64,000 bases of DNA. Source: Stenotrophomonas sp. ATCM1_4. GTDB taxonomy: Bacteria; Pseudomonadota; Gammaproteobacteria; Xanthomonadales; Xanthomonadaceae. The stretch spans positions 2,404,773-2,468,772 of the forward strand of contig NZ_QPFB01000001.1 in the NCBI RefSeq assembly GCF_004348115.1. Reading direction: 5' to 3'. The notes under the pieces were generated by a model. The model was given only the letters and a program-made list of their open reading frames with translations. It was not told the origin of the DNA and ran no database searches. Position numbers and translations under genes: made by a program. Below are positions 33,436 to 43,128 of the stretch, one piece after another. The stretch's first letter is position 1, and each line of letters opens with the position of its first letter.

Positions 33436-35093
33436 CCACGCTCACGCCCCTGAAGCCGATCCCGGACTGGGAGGACCACGAGAAGCCCACCTTGCCCGGT
33501 GGTGCCTCGATGCCATGGCACCCGCCGCACCGACGTGCCGCCTATGCGGCGGTGGCGGTACTGGTCGCCGTCACCGGCGGCCTGGGCAACGCGCTGATCA
33601 CCGCCAACCTGCCGTGGATAACCGGCCAGATGGGCCTGCAGGCCACCGAGGCGAACTGGCTGGTGGCCGCGTACATGATGGTCAACGTCAGCGCCAACCT
33701 GCTGGTATTCAAGTTCCGCCAGGAATACGGCATCCGCCTGTTCGCCGAGATCGGCCTGGGCGTGTACGCCGCGCTGGCGGTGCTGCACCTGTTCGTCGGC
33801 AACCTCACCACCACCTTGCTGGTGCGTGCCGGCAGCGGCTTCGCCGGCGCTGCCTGCACCACGCTGGGCACGCTGTACATGCTGCAGGCGCTGCCACGCA
33901 AATACGTGGGGCAGATGCTGGTGGTCGGCATGAGCCTGTCGATGCTGGCCACGCCGTTGGCCTGGCTGCTTTCGCCCGGCCTGCTCGACCATGGCGAATG
34001 GCAGAACCTGTACCTGTTCGAAGCCGGGTTGGCACTGTGTTCGTTCGCCGCCATCGTGGTGCTGAAGCTGCCGCCGGGCATCCAGATCAAGGTGTTCGAG
34101 CCAGCCGACTTCCTGACCTTCGCGCTGATCGCCCCCGGCCTGGCGCTGCTGGTGATCGTGCTCAACCAGGGCTTCGTGCGCTGGTGGTTCGACACGCCCT
34201 GGCTGGGCTGGGCACTGGCCGCGTCGGTGGTACTGATCACCACCGGGTTGTGCCTGGAACACCAGCGCCGCAACCCGCTGCTGCAGGTGCGCTGGCTGAT
34301 GGGCCCGACCATGCTGCGTTTCATCGCCGGTGCGTTCCTGATCCGCTTCCTCACCAACGAGCAGAACTACGGCGTGATCAACATGCTGCGCACGCTGGGC
34401 ATGGGGCCGGACCAGATGGCGCCGTTGTTCGCGGTGATCCTGTGCGGCGTGCTGGTCGGCATCGCGGTCGGCGCGCTGACCTTCGGCCCCAAGGCACTGA
34501 TCCCGCAGTTGCTGGCCTCGATCATCCTGCTCGGCAGCGCCGCCTTCCTCGACCAGCACCGCACCAGCCTGGACCGGCCGATGGACTTCGCGCTGAGCCA
34601 GTTCCTGGCGGCGGTGGGCAGTGGCATGTTCATGGGCCCGTTGATGCTGATCGGCATCCGCCAGGCGATGGCACGCGGGTTGGACCACATCGTGTCCTTC
34701 GTCGTGGTGCTGTCGCTGACCCAGAACTTCGCCGGGCTGGCCGGCTCGGCCCTGCTCGGCAGCTACCAGCTGCATCGCGAACACGTCTACTCCAGCGCGC
34801 TGGTCAGCCAGCTCGACGCCGCCGACCCACAGGTGGCGCAACGCCTGCAGCAACAGCAGCAGGCCTACGCCCGCATCATCACCGACCCGGTACAACTGCG
34901 GGCGCAGGCCAGCGCTGCGCTGGCGACCACCGCCAGGCGCGAAGCCAACGTGCGCGCGTTCAACGACGTGTTCGCGCTCAGTGGCTGGGTCGCCATCTGC
35001 TTCCTGAGCTGGCTGCTGCTGGAAGTGACATTGCGCAACCCCCGCGTCAAACAGGCGATCCGGCCCGGCAAGGCCACGCCGTCCTCCCGTTGA
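33432..35093 (+). CDS. EmrB-like MFS drug exporter (DHA2)
   Basis: A 553 aa inner-membrane transporter with about fourteen helices, of the DHA2 type that works with an EmrA-like adaptor and an outer-membrane channel. The first helices (AVAVLVAVTGGLGNALITANLPWITGQMGL) and LVAAYMMVNVSANLLVFKF show the MFS start. It overlaps the tetR-type gene by four bases and is seven bases ahead of the HlyD-type gene. No outer-membrane TolC-like gene is in the operon. Substrates are unknown but probably hydrophobic toxicants. Confidence 0.92.
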   Translation: MTTLTPLKPIPDWEDHEKPTLPGGASMPWHPPHRRAAYAAVAVLVAVTGGLGNALITANLPWITGQMGLQATEANWLVAAYMMVNVSANLLVFKFRQEYGIRLFAEIGLGVYAALAVLHLFVGNLTTTLLVRAGSGFAGAACTTLGTLYMLQALPRKYVGQMLVVGMSLSMLATPLAWLLSPGLLDHGEWQNLYLFEAGLALCSFAAIVVLKLPPGIQIKVFEPADFLTFALIAPGLALLVIVLNQGFVRWWFDTPWLGWALAASVVLITTGLCLEHQRRNPLLQVRWLMGPTMLRFIAGAFLIRFLTNEQNYGVINMLRTLGMGPDQMAPLFAVILCGVLVGIAVGALTFGPKALIPQLLASIILLGSAAFLDQHRTSLDRPMDFALSQFLAAVGSGMFMGPLMLIGIRQAMARGLDHIVSFVVVLSLTQNFAGLAGSALLGSYQLHREHVYSSALVSQLDAADPQVAQRLQQQQQAYARIITDPVQLRAQASAALATTARREANVRAFNDVFALSGWVAICFLSWLLLEVTLRNPRVKQAIRPGKATPSSR

Positions 35094-35100
35094 GGCACCG

Positions 35101-36210
35101 ATGAGCAAGCACACCCCACCCGCCGAAGCCGCCACGCCGGCACCGGTCTCCAAGTACGCCACCCCCAGCCGCACCGCGGTGGTGGTGATGATCGTCATCG
35201 CCCTGCTCGGCCTGGCCCTGATCCTGCGCGCATGGCAGCTGTGGCCGTTCAACAGCAGCCACGTGCATACCGACAACGCCTATGTGCGCGGCCAGGTCAC
35301 GGTGCTGGCGCCCCAGGTCAACGGCTACGTCACCGAGGTACTGGTCAAGGACTTCGACTTCGTCAAACAGGGCCAGCCGCTGCTTCGCATCGACGACCGC
35401 ATCTACCGGCAGAAGGTGGAACAGGCACAGGCCGCCTTGGCCGACGCCCAGGCGCAGCTGGCCAATTCCGACCAGAGCCAGGCCCAGAACCGCGCGCAGA
35501 TCGCTTCGGCGCAGGCCAACCTGTCCGCCGGCAGCGCCCAGCAACAGCAGAGCCAGACCGAACTGAAGCGCTACGAGCAGCTCGCCGCCCAGCAGCTGGT
35601 CTCCAACAGCGACCGCGACAAGCTGCGCGCCAGCGTGCAGTCGGCCAATGCGGGCGTGGCGCAGTCGCAGGCGGCGATCCGCATCGCCGAGGAGAACCTC
35701 ACCTCCACCCAGGTGGCGCGTCGCGGCCTGGAGGCCAAGGTCGCCAATGCCGAGGCTGCCCTGCAGCTGGCCCAGATCGACCTGGACAACACCGTCATCA
35801 AGGCACCGCGCGATGGCCAGGTCTCCGAGGCCACGGTGCGCCTGGGGCAGTACGTCAGCGCCGGCAGCCAGTTGTTGTTCCTGGTCCCGGACACTTTGTG
35901 GGTGGTGGCCAACTTCAAGGAAGGCCAGACCTGGAACATGGCCATCGGCCAGCCGGCCACCTTCAGCGTCGATGCCTTCCAGGGGCACAAACTCACCGGC
36001 CACATCGAACAGATCGCACCGGCGACCGGCTCGGAGTTCTCGGTGCTCAAGCCTGACAACGCCAGCGGCAACTTCACCAAGGTGGTGCAGCGTCTGCCGA
36101 TCCGCATCGCCATCGATCCAGATCAACCGTTGGCCAAGCGCCTGCGGCCCGGCATGTCGGTCATTGTCGAAGTGGATACTGCGGCAAAGCCCGAGCAGCC
36201 AACACCGTAG
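35101..36210 (+). CDS. EmrA-like membrane fusion protein (HlyD family)
   Basis: A 369 aa periplasmic adaptor anchored by one N-terminal helix (TAVVVMIVIALLGLALIL). It has the signature HVHTDNAYVRGQVTVLAPQVNGYV and a lipoyl-like half-site, a long coiled coil (about residues 100-210, QAQNRAQIASAQANLSAG), then LDNTVIKAPRDGQVSEATVRLGQYVSAG and a beta-barrel domain. It should bridge the EmrB-like pump to an outer-membrane channel encoded elsewhere. It is the third gene of the tetR efflux operon, seven bases after the transporter. Confidence 0.93.
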   Translation: MSKHTPPAEAATPAPVSKYATPSRTAVVVMIVIALLGLALILRAWQLWPFNSSHVHTDNAYVRGQVTVLAPQVNGYVTEVLVKDFDFVKQGQPLLRIDDRIYRQKVEQAQAALADAQAQLANSDQSQAQNRAQIASAQANLSAGSAQQQQSQTELKRYEQLAAQQLVSNSDRDKLRASVQSANAGVAQSQAAIRIAEENLTSTQVARRGLEAKVANAEAALQLAQIDLDNTVIKAPRDGQVSEATVRLGQYVSAGSQLLFLVPDTLWVVANFKEGQTWNMAIGQPATFSVDAFQGHKLTGHIEQIAPATGSEFSVLKPDNASGNFTKVVQRLPIRIAIDPDQPLAKRLRPGMSVIVEVDTAAKPEQPTP

Positions 36211-36224
36211 CGGCACCCGCGCTT

Positions 36225-36354
36225 CTGTAGGAACGGCGTAAGCCGCGAAGCTGGCGATGTTGCCACCACACGAACAATCGCAATCAAGCATCACCGGATC
36301 ACACGCTGCAAAACACCGTAAGCAGCAGCCTCGAGGCTTACACCGCTCCTGCAG
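36225..36354. repeat. inverted pair of TGTAGGA(A/G)CGGCGTAAGCC repeats
   Basis: TGTAGGAACGGCGTAAGCCGCGA begins at 36226 and its approximate reverse complement, CTCGAGGCTTACACCGCTCCTGCAG, lies at 36330-36354. Each arm can fold into a small hairpin. The pair fills the gap between the EmrA-like and amidohydrolase genes and belongs to the GGAGCGGC family also present at 13062 and 22450. Confidence 0.75.
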
Positions 36355-36417
36355 CTCACAGGCTGCTCGGGAAGCCTGGGTTAGGCTGTCGGCAGTTATC
36401 TGCAATGGAGTCCTGCG

Positions 36418-38127
36418 ATGCGCCTGAACCTGGCCCTTTCGATACTGGCGGTACTGGCCGCACCCGGCGTCCATGCCGCGTCCCATGCGGACACGCTCTA
36501 CAGCGGCGGCCCCATCATCACCATGGACGACCGCCAGCCCAACGCCGAAGCCATCGTCGTCCGTGAAGGCAGGATCGCATTCGTCGGCACCGGCAAAGCC
36601 GCGCGCGCCTTCAGCCCGGATGCACGGCAGGTGGATCTGCACGGGCAGACGCTGACCCCCGGCTTCATCGATGCCCATGGGCATGTCTCCGGTGTAGGCC
36701 TGCAGGCACTGTCGGCCAACCTGCTGCCTGCACCCGACGGCGAAGGCAATTCAATCCCCGCGCTGCAGAAGATCATGCGTGACTTCCGCGCGCAGGCCAC
36801 TATCCCCGGCGGCTACAAGGTGCTGATCGGCTTCGGCTACGACGACTCGCAACTGGCGGAAAAGCGCCACCCCACCCGCACCGAACTCGACGCCATCGCC
36901 ACCGACATCCCGGTGATCCTGATGCACCAGTCCGGGCACCTGGGGGCCTACAACAGCAAGGCGCTGGAGTTGGCCGGCATCACCGCCGACACGCCCAACC
37001 CTGAAGGCGGCGTGATCCGCCGCGAGCCGGGCAGCCAGGTTCCCGATGGCGTGCTGGAAGAAAGCGCGCACAACCTCGCGCTGGCCAGGCTGATGCCCGC
37101 CTTGAGCCTGGACCAGGCCATGGCGATGCTCGAAGCCGGCCAGGCGCTGTACATGAAATACGGCTACACCACCGCGCAGGACGGCAAGACCGACGCAGGC
37201 ACGCTGGCGATGCTGCCGATGGCGGGCAAGGCCGGGAAGCTGAAGATCGACGTGGTCGCCTACCCGGACATCCACGTCGCCCTGGAAAGCCCGGCCATGC
37301 AGGGCCCGTATTACGCGCCGACCTTTACCGACCACTTCCGCATCGGCGGGGTGAAGATCAGCCTGGACGGCTCGCCGCAGGGCAAGACCGCCTGGTTGAG
37401 CCAGCCCTACTACCAGGTTCCCGAGGGCGAAAAGCCCGACTACGCCGGCTACCCCGCCTATACCGACGCGCAGGTCGATGAATTGATCGGCAAGGCCTGG
37501 CAGCACGGCTGGCAGGTGCTGGCCCATGCCAACGGCGATGCCGCCATCGACCAGCTCATCCACGCCGTCGCCGCCGCCGAGGCGGCCTACCCGGACCGCC
37601 ACCTGCTGCCGGTGCTGATCCATGGCCAGACCCTGCGCAAGGACCAGGTCGGCGAGATCCAGCGGCTGGGCATCTTCCCGTCGCTGTTCCCGATGCACAC
37701 CTACTACTGGGGCGACTGGCACCGCTATTCGGTACTGGGCCCGGAACGCGCGGAGAACATCTCGCCCACGCGCTGGGTGCTGGATGCCGGCATGAAGTTC
37801 ACCTCGCACCATGACGCGCCGGTGGTGTTCCCGGACGCGATGCGGGTATTGGACGCCACCGTCAATCGCACCACCCGCAGCGGCTACGTACTGGGGCCGG
37901 GGCAGCGGGTGACGCCGGAGCAGGCATTGAAGTCGCTGACCCTGTGGGCCGCCGAGCAGTACGGCGAACAGGCCAGCAAGGGCTCGATCGAAGTCGGCAA
38001 GCGCGCCGACCTGGTGGTGCTGTCCGGCAACCCGCTGACCATCGCCCACCGCGACCTGCATACCATCACCGTGCTGCAGACCATCAAGGATGGGCAGGTC
38101 GTCTATGAGGCGGTGCGCTCCCGGTAG
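36418..38127 (+). CDS. secreted amidohydrolase, YtcJ-like
   Basis: A 569 aa metal-dependent hydrolase of the amidohydrolase family 3 type. A signal peptide (LNLALSILAVLAAPGVHA) precedes the beta-sandwich lead-in (DTLYSGGPIITMDDRQPNAEA) and the metal motif GFIDAHGHV. A later His pair (VLAHANGDAAI and LIHGQTL) and the Asp in TSHHDAPVVFPD complete the catalytic set. It should hydrolyse C-N bonds of small amides or imides in the periplasm. RBS GGAG stands eight bases before ATG 36418. Confidence 0.88.
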   Translation: MRLNLALSILAVLAAPGVHAASHADTLYSGGPIITMDDRQPNAEAIVVREGRIAFVGTGKAARAFSPDARQVDLHGQTLTPGFIDAHGHVSGVGLQALSANLLPAPDGEGNSIPALQKIMRDFRAQATIPGGYKVLIGFGYDDSQLAEKRHPTRTELDAIATDIPVILMHQSGHLGAYNSKALELAGITADTPNPEGGVIRREPGSQVPDGVLEESAHNLALARLMPALSLDQAMAMLEAGQALYMKYGYTTAQDGKTDAGTLAMLPMAGKAGKLKIDVVAYPDIHVALESPAMQGPYYAPTFTDHFRIGGVKISLDGSPQGKTAWLSQPYYQVPEGEKPDYAGYPAYTDAQVDELIGKAWQHGWQVLAHANGDAAIDQLIHAVAAAEAAYPDRHLLPVLIHGQTLRKDQVGEIQRLGIFPSLFPMHTYYWGDWHRYSVLGPERAENISPTRWVLDAGMKFTSHHDAPVVFPDAMRVLDATVNRTTRSGYVLGPGQRVTPEQALKSLTLWAAEQYGEQASKGSIEVGKRADLVVLSGNPLTIAHRDLHTITVLQTIKDGQVVYEAVRSR

Positions 38128-38202
38128 TTGCACGCGAGCATGCCGACGCGTCTCCCGCTTCGCGGCCGAGGCCGCTTCCCGTCAGCGAAACAGACCGCGC
38201 CC

Positions 38203-38233
38203 AAAAGAAAAGGCCGCGCAATGCGCGGCCTTT
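38203..38233. terminator. terminator between amidohydrolase and zur
   Basis: AAAGGCCGCG and CGCGGCCTTT form a 10-bp stem (up to 12 bp) around a five-base loop centred at 38221. The A-rich left flank (CCAAAAGAAAA) gives a U-rich end to minus-strand zur transcripts. It also faces the plus-strand amidohydrolase gene. Confidence 0.88.
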
Positions 38234-38256
38234 CCAGTGCTGCTGCACGCCCTCAT

Positions 38257-38742
38257 TCACCCCGCGCAGTTCGCGCACAGGCCATGCACTTCCAGCGTCT
38301 GCGCCTGCGGCTTGAAGCCCAGCTCCTTGGCGCGGGCTTCAAGCTGGCGGACGATGTCGCGGTCCTCCAGCTCCACCGCGCTGTGGCAGCGGTCGCAGAT
38401 CAGGAACGGCACCGAATGCTGGTTGCTGCTGGGATGGTGGCAGGCCACGAACGAGTTGACCGACGACAGCTTGTGCACGAAGCCGTTGGCCATCAGGAAA
38501 TCCAGCGCGCGGTACACCGTGGGCGGGGCGTCGGCACCGACGCCCTTGCCTTCACGCACCCATTCCAGCAGTTCGTAGGCCTTGACCGGCTTGCCCGCCT
38601 CGGCGATCAGGCGCAGCACGTTGGCGCGGATCGGCGTCAGCCGCAGCCCGCGCTCACGGCACACCCGCTCGACCACCGCGATGAAGCCCGCCGCGTCGTC
38701 AACGTGGTGGTGCGGCGCAGTACAGGAGTGCGATTCGGTCAT
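38257..38742 (-). CDS. zur: zinc uptake regulator Zur (Fur family)
   Basis: A 161 aa zinc-dependent repressor. The winged helix spans LRLTPIRANVLRLIAEAGKPVKAYELLEWV and PTVYRALDFLMANGFV; structural zinc cysteines are in ICDRCH and CANCAG, and a His cluster stands at the N-terminus (APHHHVDD). The CxxC near the C-terminus (LCANCAG) is typical of Zur rather than Fur. With zinc bound it should repress uptake genes; the Zur-like box between the MerC-domain and ZnuD-like genes is a plausible target. It starts 17 bases after gltX and is probably co-transcribed. Confidence 0.93.
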   Translation of the reverse strand: MTESHSCTAPHHHVDDAAGFIAVVERVCRERGLRLTPIRANVLRLIAEAGKPVKAYELLEWVREGKGVGADAPPTVYRALDFLMANGFVHKLSSVNSFVACHHPSSNQHSVPFLICDRCHSAVELEDRDIVRQLEARAKELGFKPQAQTLEVHGLCANCAG

Positions 38743-38758
38743 GTCTACCTCGTGGGAA

Positions 38759-40162
38759 TCAGGCCTTGGGAACCTTGATGAGTGCGGCGTCGATGCGTTT
38801 CAAGGCTTCATCGCGGCCGGCCAGGTACACGGTATGGGAAATGTCAGGACTCACCTGGGTGCCGGTGATGGCCACGCGCAGCGGCTGGGCGACCTTGCCC
38901 ATGCCGATTTCAAGCGCCGCGGCGGTGTCGTGCAGGGCCACCCCGACCGCTTCGGCGGTCCACTCCGGCAGCGCCGCCAACAGCTCACGGGCCTTGCCCA
39001 GCGCCACGTCGGCACCGGCCTTGAAGTGCTTGGCCACGGCGGCTTCGTCGTATTCGGTCAGCGGGGTGTACCAGACCACGGCCTTCTCAGCCATTTCCTT
39101 CAGCGTCTGCACGCGCTCACGCAGCGCGATGACCACGTCCACCGGGGCCGGGCCGGCGTTCACGTCCAGGCCCAGCTTCTCCAGCTGGTAAACCAGGTGC
39201 GGCACGATCGAAGCCGGCTCCTCGGTCTTGAGGAAGTGCTGGTTGACCCAACCCAGCTTGGCCATGTCCAGGCGCGAAGCCTTGGAGTTGCAGTTGGTCA
39301 CGTCGAACAGGTCGATCAGCTCCTGGCGGCTGAACAGCTCCTGGTCGCCGTGCGACCAGCCCAGACGGGCCAGGTAGCTGAGCAGCGCGTCAGGCAGGTA
39401 GCCGGCGTCCTTGTACTGCATCACGTCGGCTGCACCGGTGCGCTTGGACAGCTTGGCGCCCTGCTCGTCCAGGATCATCGGCATGTGGCCGAACTTCGGC
39501 ACCGGGGCACCGATGGCCTCGTACAGGTTGATCTGGCGCGGAGTGTTGTTGATGTGGTCGTCACCGCGGATGACCTCGGTGATGTTCATGTCCCAATCGT
39601 CCACGACCACGGCGAAGTTGTAGGTCGGGTAGCCGTCCGGGCGGAAGATGACCATGTCGTCGAGCTCGCTGTTGGCGATCTCGATGCGGCCCTTGATCAG
39701 GTCATCGAACACCACCGTGCCATCAAGCGGGTTCTTGAAGCGGATGACACGGTTCGGGTCATCCTTGAACGGCAGGTTCAGCTCGCGCGCGGCGCCGTTG
39801 TAGCGTGGCTTCTCCTGCTTGGCCATGGCCGCCTCGCGCATCGCGTCCAGCGCTTCCTTGGTCTCGTAGGCGTAGTAGGCCTTGCCCGAGGCGATCAGTT
39901 GCTCGGCCACTTCCTTGTAACGGGCGACCCGGTCGGTCTGGTAGATCGGGCCCTCGTTGTAGTCCAGGCCCAGCCAGTCCATGGCCTCCAGGATGGCGTC
40001 GATGGCCGCCTGGGTGCTGCGTTCCCGGTCGGTATCCTCGATGCGCAGCACGAACTCGCCGCCGCGGTGGCGGGCCTCCAGCCAGCAGTACAGCGCGGTG
40101 CGGGCGCCACCAATGTGCAGGTAGCCGGTGGGACTGGGGGCAAAGCGGGTGCGGACGGTCAT
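38759..40162 (-). CDS. gltX: glutamyl-tRNA synthetase
   Basis: A 467 aa class I aminoacyl-tRNA synthetase that charges tRNA-Glu. The HIGH motif appears as [12 protein letters not shown] near residues 9-20 and the KMSKS motif as GAKLSKRTG. Length agrees with bacterial GluRS (about 470). Zinc-type cysteines at the acceptor-binding domain are not obvious, which is common in this clade. It leads a probable operon with zur, whose start lies 17 bases after the gltX stop. Confidence 0.97.
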   Translation of the reverse strand: MTVRTRFAPSPTGYLHIGGARTALYCWLEARHRGGEFVLRIEDTDRERSTQAAIDAILEAMDWLGLDYNEGPIYQTDRVARYKEVAEQLIASGKAYYAYETKEALDAMREAAMAKQEKPRYNGAARELNLPFKDDPNRVIRFKNPLDGTVVFDDLIKGRIEIANSELDDMVIFRPDGYPTYNFAVVVDDWDMNITEVIRGDDHINNTPRQINLYEAIGAPVPKFGHMPMILDEQGAKLSKRTGAADVMQYKDAGYLPDALLSYLARLGWSHGDQELFSRQELIDLFDVTNCNSKASRLDMAKLGWVNQHFLKTEEPASIVPHLVYQLEKLGLDVNAGPAPVDVVIALRERVQTLKEMAEKAVVWYTPLTEYDEAAVAKHFKAGADVALGKARELLAALPEWTAEAVGVALHDTAAALEIGMGKVAQPLRVAITGTQVSPDISHTVYLAGRDEALKRIDAALIKVPKA

Positions 40163-40552
40163 GACAGGCGCAGATGTGGGAATCCGGCCATTTTACCCCT
40201 TCACCCCGCTGGCTGCCTTGCTGGCAGGGCTGACGGCGGCAAAGCCATCAGGACCCGGTTTTTGAGCCCCCTTCTTTTGCCGAAGGCAAGGGGTGGGCTG
40301 GGGAGAGGTGCCTTGGCCGTTGCTTCGGCTTCGGCTTTGGCCGTTGACGTACCGGCCCCCTTCCGCAGCGACGGAGTTGACGGAAGCCGAATGGCTGGTC
40401 AAGGTGGCTCGCGCTCCGCAGGAGGGCGAAAGCTGTTGCCCTAGCTGTCGCATTTACCCCAGCCAAAAAGCAAAGCAGAGCACCCCCATCCGCCCTTCGG
40501 GCACCTTCCCCCGCAAGCGGGAGAAGGGACGCAATCAGCGGTTCCGGTCTGC
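40163..40552. other. intergenic region with repeats, no gene supported
   Basis: The 390 bases upstream of gltX contain a GCCCCCTTCTTTTGCCGAAGGC motif near 40267, its GGGGTGGGCTGGGGAGAGG tail, a TTCGGC microsatellite-like run near 40325, and a CTTCCCCCGCAAGCGGGAGAAGG palindrome near 40506-40527. I see no convincing reading frame or RNA gene. The gltX promoter should be in the first 100 bases. Confidence 0.55.
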
Positions 40553-42145
40553 TTACGGCTCCAGCAACGGCTTGCGCGGGAAACGCTCCTCGCGCATCGC
40601 CGCGTTGTACACGAACGAGGCCACGATCGCCGCCGCCTGCTTCAGGTCCTCGGCCTCGGCGTGGTCCCACGTATCCAGGTGGCTGTGGTGGACGTTGCTG
40701 AAGTAATCCAGGCGATCCTGGACGAACTGGAAGCCCGGCAGGCCCACCCGGTCATAGCTGATGTGATCGGTGCTGCCGGTGTTGCGGCTCACCACCGTCG
40801 TCGCGCCCACGTCGTTGAACGGCTTCAGCCACTGCTCGAAGATCGGCATGGCCGCCATGTTCTCCTGCGCGTAGATGCCGCGGAAGCGGCCCGAGCCGTT
40901 GTCCATGTTGAAGTACACCTGGAACTTGTCGTAATCACGCAGCTTCTGCAGCGCGCCGGTCGGCTCGCGCAGCGAGGCCGGCAGCGCCTTCTGCGCCGGA
41001 TCGGTGGGCTCCGGGTAATGCGCGAAGTGCTGGGCCACATAGGCCTGCGAGCCGATCAGGCCCTGCTCCTCGCCGCTCCACAGCGCCACGCGGATGGTGC
41101 GCTTGGGCTTGGCGCCCACGGCCTTGAGGATGCGCATGGCCTCCATCATCACCGCCACGCCGGCGGCATTGTCGGCCGCACCGGTGCCGGTGTGCCAGGA
41201 GTCCATGTGCGCGCCCAGCATCACGATCTCGTCGGCCTTGCTGCTGCCGCGGATCTCGGCCAGCGTGTTGTGGCCCGGCTGGTCGGCTTCATCGGTGAAG
41301 CGTGCATCCACGTTCACCCGCAGGCGCACGACCTGATTGTCCTTGAGTGCACGCACCAGCGGATTGAAGTGCTCGGCGATCATCGCCAGCTCCGGGATGC
41401 CCACCGACTCGCCGGCCTTGCGCGAGCCGCCACCGGCCACGCGGATGATGCCGTTGTCCCAGCCGCTGATGCTGATCGCCGCCAACGCACCTTCCTCGAC
41501 GAAGAAGGCATTGGTGGCGCGGATCAGCTCCTGGCGCTCGCCGTATTCCTTGACCCGCTTCGCACGGTCATCGGCTGCGCTCTTGGGAATGGTGAACTCC
41601 TGCAGGCCTTCCAGCGAGGTCGCATCGTGGCGGTGCGAGTCCGGCTCGGTGCCGCGCTTGTACTCGCGCGCCTCGCCCAGCAGCAGGATCTTGCCGCGCA
41701 GCTTGCCCTTGTATTTCTCCAGGTCGGCCAGCTTCTTGATGTCGACCTGGATCAGCTCGCCCTCGACCGGACCGTGGGTGCCCGGGGTCCAGGCCTTGGG
41801 CAGCGCATGCAGCGGCTGCACGCGTTCGGACAACATTTCCACGCTGGCCGAGGAGAACTCCCAGCCACGGCCGAAGCCGTCGAACGCCTCGTCGTGCACG
41901 TTCACCAGGCCCCATTCGTTGAACTTGCCGCGGGTCCAGCGGTTGGCCTCGGCCATCGCCGGTGAGTTGGTCAGGCGCGGACCAATGCTCTCGGTCAGAT
42001 GACTGAAGGTGTCCATCACCTGCGAGCGGTGGAAGGCCTCCTGGCGGATCTTGCCCACCATGTCCAGGTCCACCTGTTCGGCTGCCTGCGCCGTAGCGCC
42101 CACCGCCAACCCCATGCACAACGCCAGCAAACCGCGCTTGATCAC
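40553..42145 (-). CDS. secreted M28-family zinc peptidase
   Basis: A 530 aa exported aminopeptidase-like enzyme. A signal peptide (IKRGLLALCMGLAVGATAQA) precedes a PA-like domain (EGELIQVDIKKLADLEKYKGKL) and the M28 catalytic domain: first metal motif GAHMDSWH near residue 310, bridging Asp in GAADNAAGVAV, the catalytic Glu pair in ALWSGEEQGLIG, and the last His in HHSHLDTWDHAE. It should cleave N-terminal residues from peptides in the periplasm or outside. It is a single-gene unit. Confidence 0.93.
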   Translation of the reverse strand: MIKRGLLALCMGLAVGATAQAAEQVDLDMVGKIRQEAFHRSQVMDTFSHLTESIGPRLTNSPAMAEANRWTRGKFNEWGLVNVHDEAFDGFGRGWEFSSASVEMLSERVQPLHALPKAWTPGTHGPVEGELIQVDIKKLADLEKYKGKLRGKILLLGEAREYKRGTEPDSHRHDATSLEGLQEFTIPKSAADDRAKRVKEYGERQELIRATNAFFVEEGALAAISISGWDNGIIRVAGGGSRKAGESVGIPELAMIAEHFNPLVRALKDNQVVRLRVNVDARFTDEADQPGHNTLAEIRGSSKADEIVMLGAHMDSWHTGTGAADNAAGVAVMMEAMRILKAVGAKPKRTIRVALWSGEEQGLIGSQAYVAQHFAHYPEPTDPAQKALPASLREPTGALQKLRDYDKFQVYFNMDNGSGRFRGIYAQENMAAMPIFEQWLKPFNDVGATTVVSRNTGSTDHISYDRVGLPGFQFVQDRLDYFSNVHHSHLDTWDHAEAEDLKQAAAIVASFVYNAAMREERFPRKPLLEP

Positions 42146-42243
42146 CGTGTATCCCCCGGCCTTCGGCCAAATGACGACAAAGCACCGAGTCTAGCCAGCC
42201 CTCCATACTGACCGAGCCGGCCAATGGTCATGGTCCGCCGGTC

Positions 42244-43128
42244 TCAGGGCACGTTTGTCACCACCGCCTGGGCCAGTGCCGGCTGCAACTGGCCTGGCCA
42301 GTCGCGGTCGTTGGCCACCTGGGCCTGCGCGCGGCGGGCCTCGAAGGCAGCGAAATCCAGCTCCGCCAGCGCCCATAGCTGCCCTTCGGCGGTCTGCGCA
42401 AGCACGCCATCGGCCGGAAAACCCACGTCCATCGGTGCGTAGATCGCCGCCTGCCCGGTGTTCACGTCCAGCGCCGGGCTCCATTCGGCCAGACCGGCGG
42501 TCACCGACTGGGCCACGAACATGCGGTTCTCCAATGCCCGTGCCAGGCAACCGATGCGCACCCGGGTCGCGCCGGCAGCGGTATCGGTGCAGCTCGGCAC
42601 GACCAGCAAGCGGGCACCGGCCTCGTACTGGCGCCGTACCGGCAACGGGAATTCGCTGTCGTAGCAGATCGCCACGCCGACGCGGATGCCGTCCACCTCG
42701 AACACCTTCAATACGTCACCCGGATCGATCAGGCCGGTGCCCTTCTCGAACCCGGTCAGCTGCAGCTTGTCCTGCCACAGGTGCTGGCCATCGGGGGTCA
42801 ACCAGTCGCAGCGGTTGCGGTAGCGCCCGTTGCCGGTATCGAGCAGGAAGCTGCCCGCCACCACGTGCAGGTCGAACTCGCGGGCCAGTGCCGAGAACAG
42901 CGCAAGCCATTGCGGGCGGTATTGCTGGATGGCCGCCAGCGAGGCTGGCAGGTCGCTGAAGATATGCCGGCGGAAAGTGGCCGCCAGTTCCAGCGACAGG
43001 TATTCGGGCAACACCGCGATACGCGTACCGGCAGCGGCCGCCTCGCCCAGCACCTGGCGCTGGCGTGCGGCGAAGGCATCGAAGTCGGCGGGCGAGCCCA
43101 CCGGGTAACGGGCAACGGCAATCTTCAT
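42244..43128 (-). CDS. carbon-nitrogen hydrolase (nitrilase superfamily)
   Basis: A 294 aa hydrolase. The Glu-Lys-Cys triad is complete: Glu42 in VLPEYLS, Lys121 in QDKLQLTGFEKG, and Cys155 in VAICYDSEFP. The start MKIAVARYPVG at 43128 is chosen; it overlaps the stop codon of the upstream GNAT gene (ATGA), so both are co-translated. The substrate is an amide, nitrile or deaminated product; the neighbouring acetyltransferase suggests they act together on a small metabolite, but this is a guess. Confidence 0.92.
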   Translation of the reverse strand: MKIAVARYPVGSPADFDAFAARQRQVLGEAAAAGTRIAVLPEYLSLELAATFRRHIFSDLPASLAAIQQYRPQWLALFSALAREFDLHVVAGSFLLDTGNGRYRNRCDWLTPDGQHLWQDKLQLTGFEKGTGLIDPGDVLKVFEVDGIRVGVAICYDSEFPLPVRRQYEAGARLLVVPSCTDTAAGATRVRIGCLARALENRMFVAQSVTAGLAEWSPALDVNTGQAAIYAPMDVGFPADGVLAQTAEGQLWALAELDFAAFEARRAQAQVANDRDWPGQLQPALAQAVVTNVP

